64,000 nucleotides of DNA from NCBI RefSeq assembly GCF_000218685.1, contig NW_006763301.1, forward strand, positions 806,001 to 870,000, in the 5' to 3' direction. Source of the stretch: Serpula lacrymans var. lacrymans S7.9 (Eukaryota; Basidiomycota; Agaricomycetes; Boletales; Serpulaceae). This document shows, piece by piece, positions 59,519 through 64,000 of the stretch. Position 1 is the first letter of the stretch; each line of letters opens with the position of its first letter. A program made the translations under genes and the position numbers. The notes below the pieces were generated by a model. That model did no database searches, was not told where the DNA came from, and saw only the letters and a list, made by a program, of their open reading frames with translations.

Positions 59519-59739
59519 GTCTGGGCAATACAGTGACTCCAAAAACCCTTTCCATGTTGACTCTAAATGCCATGCATGAACCATACTATCAAAGTGTTAC
59601 ACTTGGCTTTGGTGGAATTATAAATAGTACATACCCTTGGCTATAAAATTGCCCCTAGGTCATGTGATTTGGTTCATATGCTATGGAGATATGGTCAATT
59701 TAAAACAGCAACACCATGGGAAGGGTTTTTTCACTTTTG

Positions 59740-60576
59740 TGTTAGGCAACATTATACTATAACAAAAATAATACCCGTCTCCAATTGCACTTGCAGGGAG
59801 TAAGAGGTACATGTAAGGACCATTTTACCTTTTTCTTATCTTCTCTATGTCTTGGTCCTCGAACACTTTTCCCGTTACACCTCTGGCTCTAGGGCTAGAG
59901 GTATCATTTGCTATCTTACTTCTCATAGCCCTCACAGGCTTTCTTAACCACCGCTACCACTTTATATCACCCATCAGAGACTGGGTATCACTCCCAGCCA
60001 ACCAGCACAATGGGTAGGGACTGGTAGTAGGCATCTCGCCAACCAGCTCCAACCCCCATCAAGGTCTGGATATACTAATAAACACTTTGATCAGGATCGT
60101 ACCTCATCATGAGGATACAGTTCCTGAACACGCATGACAAACATCTATTATTAGTACAATTCTCTCACCCGCTGATTAATCAAGTTAAAGTCGTACAATA
60201 GTTGTTCCCTTTTTCTTATTGGACCATTTATTCCTCAAACCACTTTTTGTCTATTCTCCTTTTGGTCTGAGGAACGGACAGTTAGCTATATAAACCCTAC
60301 ACATTGCATGTATAGCTCTTTAGTTTTCTATTACTTGATTTACCCGCTTTACTCCTCAACCAAAACCCTTGAGTTTACTCCCAAGTCCTCTACTTGCTAT
60401 ATTTACTAGCATCTGTTGACCTTAAGCTCATTGAACCTCTTACTCCCTGCAAGTGCAGTAGGAGGCAGGTTTTGTTTTTGTTATAGTTTATTGTTGCCTC
60501 ACAGTACAATGAGTTTGAGATCAACAGATGCTAGAGATTGTAGCAAGTAGAGGATTGGGAGTAAACTCAAGGGTTT
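59740..60576 (-). mobile_element. Older LTR fragment, copy D, split by copy B
   Basis: Two pieces, 59740-59811 and 60504-60576, together match the reverse complement of the 3' part of copies A and B (TGTTAGGCAAC..., TTGCAGGGAGTAAGAGG, then ATCAACAGATGCTAG, GGGAGTAAACTCAAGGGTTT). Copy B sits between them. The 5' two-thirds of this copy are missing beyond 60576, so it is truncated as well as interrupted. Confidence 0.75.
59812..60503 (+). mobile_element. Solo LTR, copy B, with target duplication GTACA, nested in copy D
   Basis: A 692-base unit, TGTAAGGACC to TTGCCTCACA, flanked by exact GTACA direct repeats at 59807-59811 and 60504-60508. It shares long stretches with copy A (CTCTGGCTCTAGGGCTAGAG, ACCTCATCATGAGGATAC) and has TATATAAACC near 60285. 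It lies inside an older, opposite-strand copy of the same family. No internal region, hence a solo LTR. Confidence 0.85.
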
Positions 60577-60795
60577 CTGTGTTGGAAGTATATGAGATGC
60601 ACAAGCATCGTACAGCGTGGTGCATAGACGAGAAGTGGCGCAGGCGCCAAACTGGGAAGGCCCAGTGATTGAGATGGCCTGTGCACCTAATATACCGCTG
60701 TCGATGATGAGAACTGCTGTTAGAAAACCACACACAAAACAAACTAACACACAATCCTCCCAGATTCCACGGAACTTGTCTATGGGCTTTGCCTC
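60577..60795 (-). pseudogene. Exon-like membrane-protein fragment abutting LTR copy D
   Basis: On the minus strand an acceptor TTCTAG at 60796 opens a frame starting EAKPIDKFRGIWEDCVL that continues with one strongly hydrophobic helix (VCFVCGFLTAVLIIDSGILG) and a Cys-containing part (FGACATSRLCTTLYDAC). It then runs into the LTR fragment, where it ends. A possible upstream exon (60934-60835) lacks an ATG. It looks like a broken gene whose 3' part was lost when the LTR copy arrived; family not recognised. Confidence 0.35.
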
Positions 60796-61130
60796 CTAGA
60801 ACAGTGGAGTGGTCTGGTTGTTCGTGGGGTGGTACGTATAAAGATCCTTCAAAGTAAAACCCAGAGGTGTATGAGTGTGGGTTTTGAGGAGGAGGGATAG
60901 TTGAATTTATAGAAGGATAGGGGCTTTGTGACAAGTATAGACGAGCACTACCTTGCTAATTGTAGCACAAGGAAGGTTTGAGAACGACAATATGACGAGG
61001 TTCCCAGTGATAGCAGGCTCCTGACGCACAAACTGTAGTGCTCAGAAGGACTCTAATTGAAAGGGATGACAATGACTTCAAAAGTGGGAAGTGACGATGA
61101 CAGCAGTTGACAGTAGTAGAAGTGGGAAGT

Positions 61131-61525
61131 GTTGTGACCACACTGGATCACAAGTAGCAGAGTAGTGAACTTGAGAGTAGAGAAGAAGTCTGGATTGGAG
61201 TTCTTGTTCTTTTTTTTTTACAAGGTAAAATACAGGGGTTTATATAGTAAAAGAAAAGTAGGCTATGCACAGTATAGCTGTGCAAAAAGAATGAGAAAGA
61301 ATATGAAGGAAGGAATGTACGCTGACGAATCCTGCGTAGGTAGTACAGGATAAGATTGTCAAAAAAAGGAAAAGAAAGGGATAGAACAATAAATGCTGTG
61401 AGTAATGTCACAGGTTTGTACAGCCATAAAGTAAAGTCCAATAGCAAAAAGAGAGCAGGAAAATCATGATGTCATGGGAAGATGCAGTAAAAAAAGGGCA
61501 AGGCAAAACACTATCAGTATCAACA
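61131..61525 (-). mobile_element. Candidate LTR of a second family
   Basis: A 395-base unit read on the minus strand from TGTTGATACTGATAGTG to GGTCACAACA, with 5-base terminal inverted repeats TGTTG/CAACA and an ACTATATAAACC promoter-like box near 61240. The flanks (GGAAG and CAGTT) do not match, so it is not a clean solo LTR; it may be one LTR of a larger, decayed element or a recombinant. Copia-type is a guess from size and ends. Confidence 0.45.
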
Positions 61526-61654
61526 CAGTTCCTTTATTGTCAGTTAGGCATTCTAAAAAAATATGTGTCCATAAAAATGATTCAAAATCAAAAATAATTG
61601 CACTGTAAATGAATGTTCTGCTGAAAAAAGAAACTGGAGCCACCGGTCCACCAC

Positions 61655-62392
61655 CTAGTCCAAATCCGACAGTTCCATGGCCTTACCAATGGACTGGTTG
61701 TGTTGGACCACCTGATCAAACGAGGGAGGGAGAGGAGTAGTTCCAATTTGGAACAAGTGAGTCCCAGGCAGCGTGTGGTAGGTGTAGCTGTAGCGAAGAC
61801 GATGGGCAAATGATAAGTGTACCCAAGTGAATGGGACAGCGATGAACATGGGCGACGCAAGGGGATGAACCTTCTCCAGCTCAAAAACTACCCACCCACG
61901 CTCCAACCAGGCAAGACGAGCGGCCGATGTTTTGATAGTATATGATGGTAGATCGACGTCATAAAGATGGACCTGTTGCCCTATTTGAACCGGCCGCCGG
62001 GGCTTTGCTGATATCAGCAGTGGCACGTGGTAGTCAACGGATCGGCGACGGAAGCGGATAGGAAGTGGTGACATCAGAAATGGTGGGGGTGCAAATAAAA
62101 TGAGGAGGAGGAGGGTGGAGGTGACGGAAAAGTGGATTAGAATGGGGATCCAGAAACGACCGTCAGGTGAGAATAAAAAGGAGAGGAAGGGGCCCATGGT
62201 GGGGCTAGGCAAAGGAAGGGGAGTAAGGGAAACGACAAAAGCGAGGGCGCAATGCAATGTGTAGCCAGTGGCGACGCAAAAATTTGCCGAAATGCCGAAA
62301 CACGGAAAGTACCGGATGGAAAAGCAAAGGTGAGCGTGACTGGATTGCCTAATAGAGGTGGTGCTGATTAGCCACAAGTTCAAAAAAGGCAA
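61655..62392 (-). CDS. Unrecognised ORF of 245 codons in the repeat region
   Basis: A long open frame from an ATG at 62392 (alternative ATG at MGPFLSFLFSPDGRFWIPI) to a stop at 61655. The N-terminal part is hydrophobic with two or three possible helices; the C-terminal part looks soluble (QIGQQVHLYDVDLPSYTI, RLAWLERGWVVFELEKVHP, SYTYHTLPGTHLFQIG). I cannot assign a family. Its place between LTRs suggests a mobile-element cargo ORF or a gene stranded in repeats. Too long for an easy chance frame in AT-rich DNA. Confidence 0.45.
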   Translation of the reverse strand: MPFLNLWLISTTSIRQSSHAHLCFSIRYFPCFGISANFCVATGYTLHCALAFVVSLTPLPLPSPTMGPFLSFLFSPDGRFWIPILIHFSVTSTLLLLILFAPPPFLMSPLPIRFRRRSVDYHVPLLISAKPRRPVQIGQQVHLYDVDLPSYTIKTSAARLAWLERGWVVFELEKVHPLASPMFIAVPFTWVHLSFAHRLRYSYTYHTLPGTHLFQIGTTPLPPSFDQVVQHNQSIGKAMELSDLD

Positions 62393-62577
62393 TATTAATT
62401 ACTATTCCACGTGGCACTGTGCCTGTGTGGCGCAAAAGCGAGTCTTTTTGAATATTTGCTTCGTTATTGACACCTGTCCATGCTACCAATCAACTTTGGT
62501 GCATGACACCGCATCAGCAAATTTGTTTCCCTCTTCACATATATACAACTTTTCATTGTCAGGCAGACACCTCAGAG

Positions 62578-62727
62578 CTTCTCTTGAAGTCTGAGGTGAG
62601 ATATTCCTTTTATTCAATTACATACCTAGCTTATATCTTCGTCCCCAGTTGTTTTACTTACTAGGTATAGTCTTCTCTAATGTATCTCTTAGATCTTCTC
62701 TTGAAGTCTGAGTTGTTTTACTTACTA
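62578..62727. repeat. Interspersed direct repeats
   Basis: CTTCTCTTGAAGTCTGAG occurs at 62578-62595 and 62695-62712, and AGTTGTTTTACTTACTA at 62647-62663 and 62711-62727. The pattern suggests a local duplication of about 65-117 bases with deletion, next to LTR copy C. Confidence 0.65.
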
Positions 62728-62739
62728 GACCAAACCTGA

Positions 62740-63307
62740 ACAACTTGATTCTGATGAGGAGTAAAGTGGGTAGTTCAAGTAATAAAAAGCTAAAGAACAA
62801 TACATGAGTATGTAGGGTTTTTATAGCTAATCATCTATCTCTCAGACCGGAAATAGAATTAAAAAAAAGTGGTCTGAGGATAAAACTATCCAATAGGAAA
62901 AACAACAACATATCATATGACTTCAGGGATTAATCAGCAAGTGAGAGAATGTACTAATAATAGGTATATCACACATGTTCAGGAACCGTATCCTCATGAT
63001 GAGGTACAATCCTGACTAACACATCTATTAATATATCCAGGCACATATGCGGCATAGAGCTGGTTAGTGAGATCTCTACTACCAGTCCTTACCTATTGTG
63101 CTGGCTGGCTGGGAGTACTACCCAGTCTCTGATCTGCAATATGAAATGGTAACAATGGTTAAGAAAGCCTGTTAGGGATATGAGGAGCAAGATAGCAAAG
63201 GATACCTCTAGCCCTAGAGCCAGAGGTGTAATCTGGCTCTAGCAGGGAAAGTGTCTGAGAGCCAAGACATGGAACAAAAAGATAAGAAAATATAAATGGT
63301 CCTTACA
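62740..63307 (-). mobile_element. LTR copy C, 3' end altered
   Basis: Reverse-strand copy of the family of A and B: it starts at 63307 with TGTAAGGACC and continues through the shared blocks (GCTCTAGGGCTAGAGGTATC, CCTCATCATGAGGATACGG, GCTATAAAAACCCTACATAC). Similarity fades at about 62755-62740 (CTCCTCATCAGAATC), and the usual GCCTCACA end is not found. No target duplication can be shown. It directly abuts the transposase remnant. Confidence 0.7.
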
Positions 63308-63337
63308 TTTTGAATTGAAAAGGGTATTTGGATATTA

Positions 63338-63559
63338 TCAGTACTTGGTATAGCCTCCTTTTGCCCTAAGGACTGCCTGAATCCTTCTAGGCATGCTTTT
63401 AATGAATTTCTGACACTCTTTAACTGGTATCTTCTCCCACTCCACTTGAGTCCTTTCTCACAATTCATGAATCCCATTGGGGGGGTTTTAATACCCTGCA
63501 AGCCTCCTCTTGAAACAAGCCCAGAGATGTTCAATAGGGTCTAGGTCAGGAGACTGTGT
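63338..63559 (-). pseudogene. Tc1/mariner transposase C-terminal remnant
   Basis: About 74 codons on the minus strand give the tail of a Tc1-like DDE transposase: TQSPDLDPIEHLWACFKRRL, then WEKIPVKECQKFIKSMPRRI and RAKGGYTKY before a normal stop at 63338. The Glu in DPIEHLW is the third catalytic acid of this family. Two in-frame stops (TAA at 63488-63490, TGA at 63458-63460) and loss of everything upstream of 63559 show a dead copy. It is bounded by LTR copy C on one side and the LTR-like start at 63557 on the other. Confidence 0.85.
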
Positions 63560-64000
63560 TATAATTGACATACCAGCACCTACTTACGCTTCACTTTTAC
63601 TTTTACTTTTCATTTTCCAAGTCACATGACTGATCATGTGACTATTTACTTTACTTTACATTTCAGACTTTTCATAGTCACATGACCAATCATGTGACAC
63701 ATCACCTGACCAGTGTCTAGACTCATCATGTGACCAGCCACATGCTAGACAACGGACTTTAAACTTTATTTACAATTTTACAGTACCTCATGTATTTTTG
63801 TATATATACTGGAGCAATACATGGGGAGAGACTGAGCAAGTCCTCTTCTAGTGTATATCAACGTTAGTATGACAACCTCCCTCCTTTGATAGGTTGTACA
63901 CTTCCTTATCCTCCATTGAGTGTTGCTGTGGTTGTGCTCCATTGCCCCAAGAATGTATCTTGTTGGTGTTGTCACAGACTGTGCAGGCCAAACTATAGTG
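63557..64000 (+). mobile_element. Possible LTR start of another element, running off the window
   Basis: The transposase similarity stops exactly where TGTTATAATTGACATACC begins, which looks like an LTR 5' end. Inside are ACTTTTACTTTTACTTTT runs, repeated CACATGAC/CATGTGAC palindromes, and TATATATACTGGAGCAA near 63801. The 3' end, a primer-binding site and a target duplication cannot be seen, so the call rests on the sharp junction and the promoter-like layout. Confidence 0.4.
63623..63744. repeat. Cluster of CACATGA / TCATGTG palindromes
   Basis: CACATGACTGATCATGTGAC (about 63623-63642), CACATGACCAATCATGTGAC (about 63680-63699) and TCATGTGACCAGCCACATG (about 63726-63744) are spaced 40-60 bases apart. 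Each is an inverted repeat of the same half-site with a short spacer. They probably are enhancer-like sites of the LTR. Confidence 0.65.

Noticed and set aside
1..64000. CRISPR arrays, bacterial operons, rRNA genes
   Set aside because: No regularly spaced repeats with unique spacers, no ribosome-binding sites, and no rRNA-like sequence; gene structure is clearly that of an intron-rich fungus.

Overview
The window reads as nuclear DNA of a basidiomycete fungus, most likely an agaricomycete mushroom-former. The genes are split by many short GT-AG introns (those traced are mostly about 50-75 bases), intergenic distances are small, genes lie on both strands, and several protein types are typical of mushrooms (F-box proteins with an N-terminal coiled region, WWED-type membrane proteins, solo LTRs). 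No bacterial or organellar features were seen. I worked only from reading; spans of split genes run from start to stop codon with introns included.

Layout. 0.4-4.5 kb: a divergent pair, tubulin-folding cofactor E (minus) and 3-hydroxyisobutyryl-CoA hydrolase (plus). 6.0-10.2 kb: indoleamine 2,3-dioxygenase and the large subunit of replication protein A. 10.5-14.1 kb: a long single-pass membrane protein of unknown role (minus). 14.4-17.5 kb: gene-poor. 17.6-19.4 kb: an F-box protein. 20.3-24.7 kb: an M16 insulin-degrading-enzyme-type peptidase. 25.0-31.8 kb, all minus: a DUF3429/TMEM69-like mitochondrial membrane protein, an F-box/WD40 protein and a mucin-like membrane protein with an SH3 domain. 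32.7-44.0 kb: splicing factor SNW1/Prp45, TIM54, the meiotic helicase MER3/HFM1 and the Cdk subunit CKS1, arranged as two divergent pairs joined tail to tail. 44.9-50.9 kb: three paralogous multi-pass rhodopsin-like membrane proteins, two in tandem and one inverted. 51.8-56.3 kb: a second M16 peptidase (minus), paralogous to the one at 20 kb.

From about 58 kb to the end the character changes to AT-rich repeat DNA: purine microsatellites, at least four copies of one LTR family (two intact solo LTRs with exact 5-base target duplications, one inserted inside an older copy), another LTR candidate of a different type, a stop-containing Tc1/mariner transposase tail, and a further LTR-like start that runs to the window edge.

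Most of the window is conserved housekeeping content. The less explained parts are the three-gene membrane-protein cluster with shared intron positions, the uncharacterised 10.5-14.1 kb protein, the paralogous M16 pair, and the nested LTR region. I found no multi-gene system that I could defend as new.
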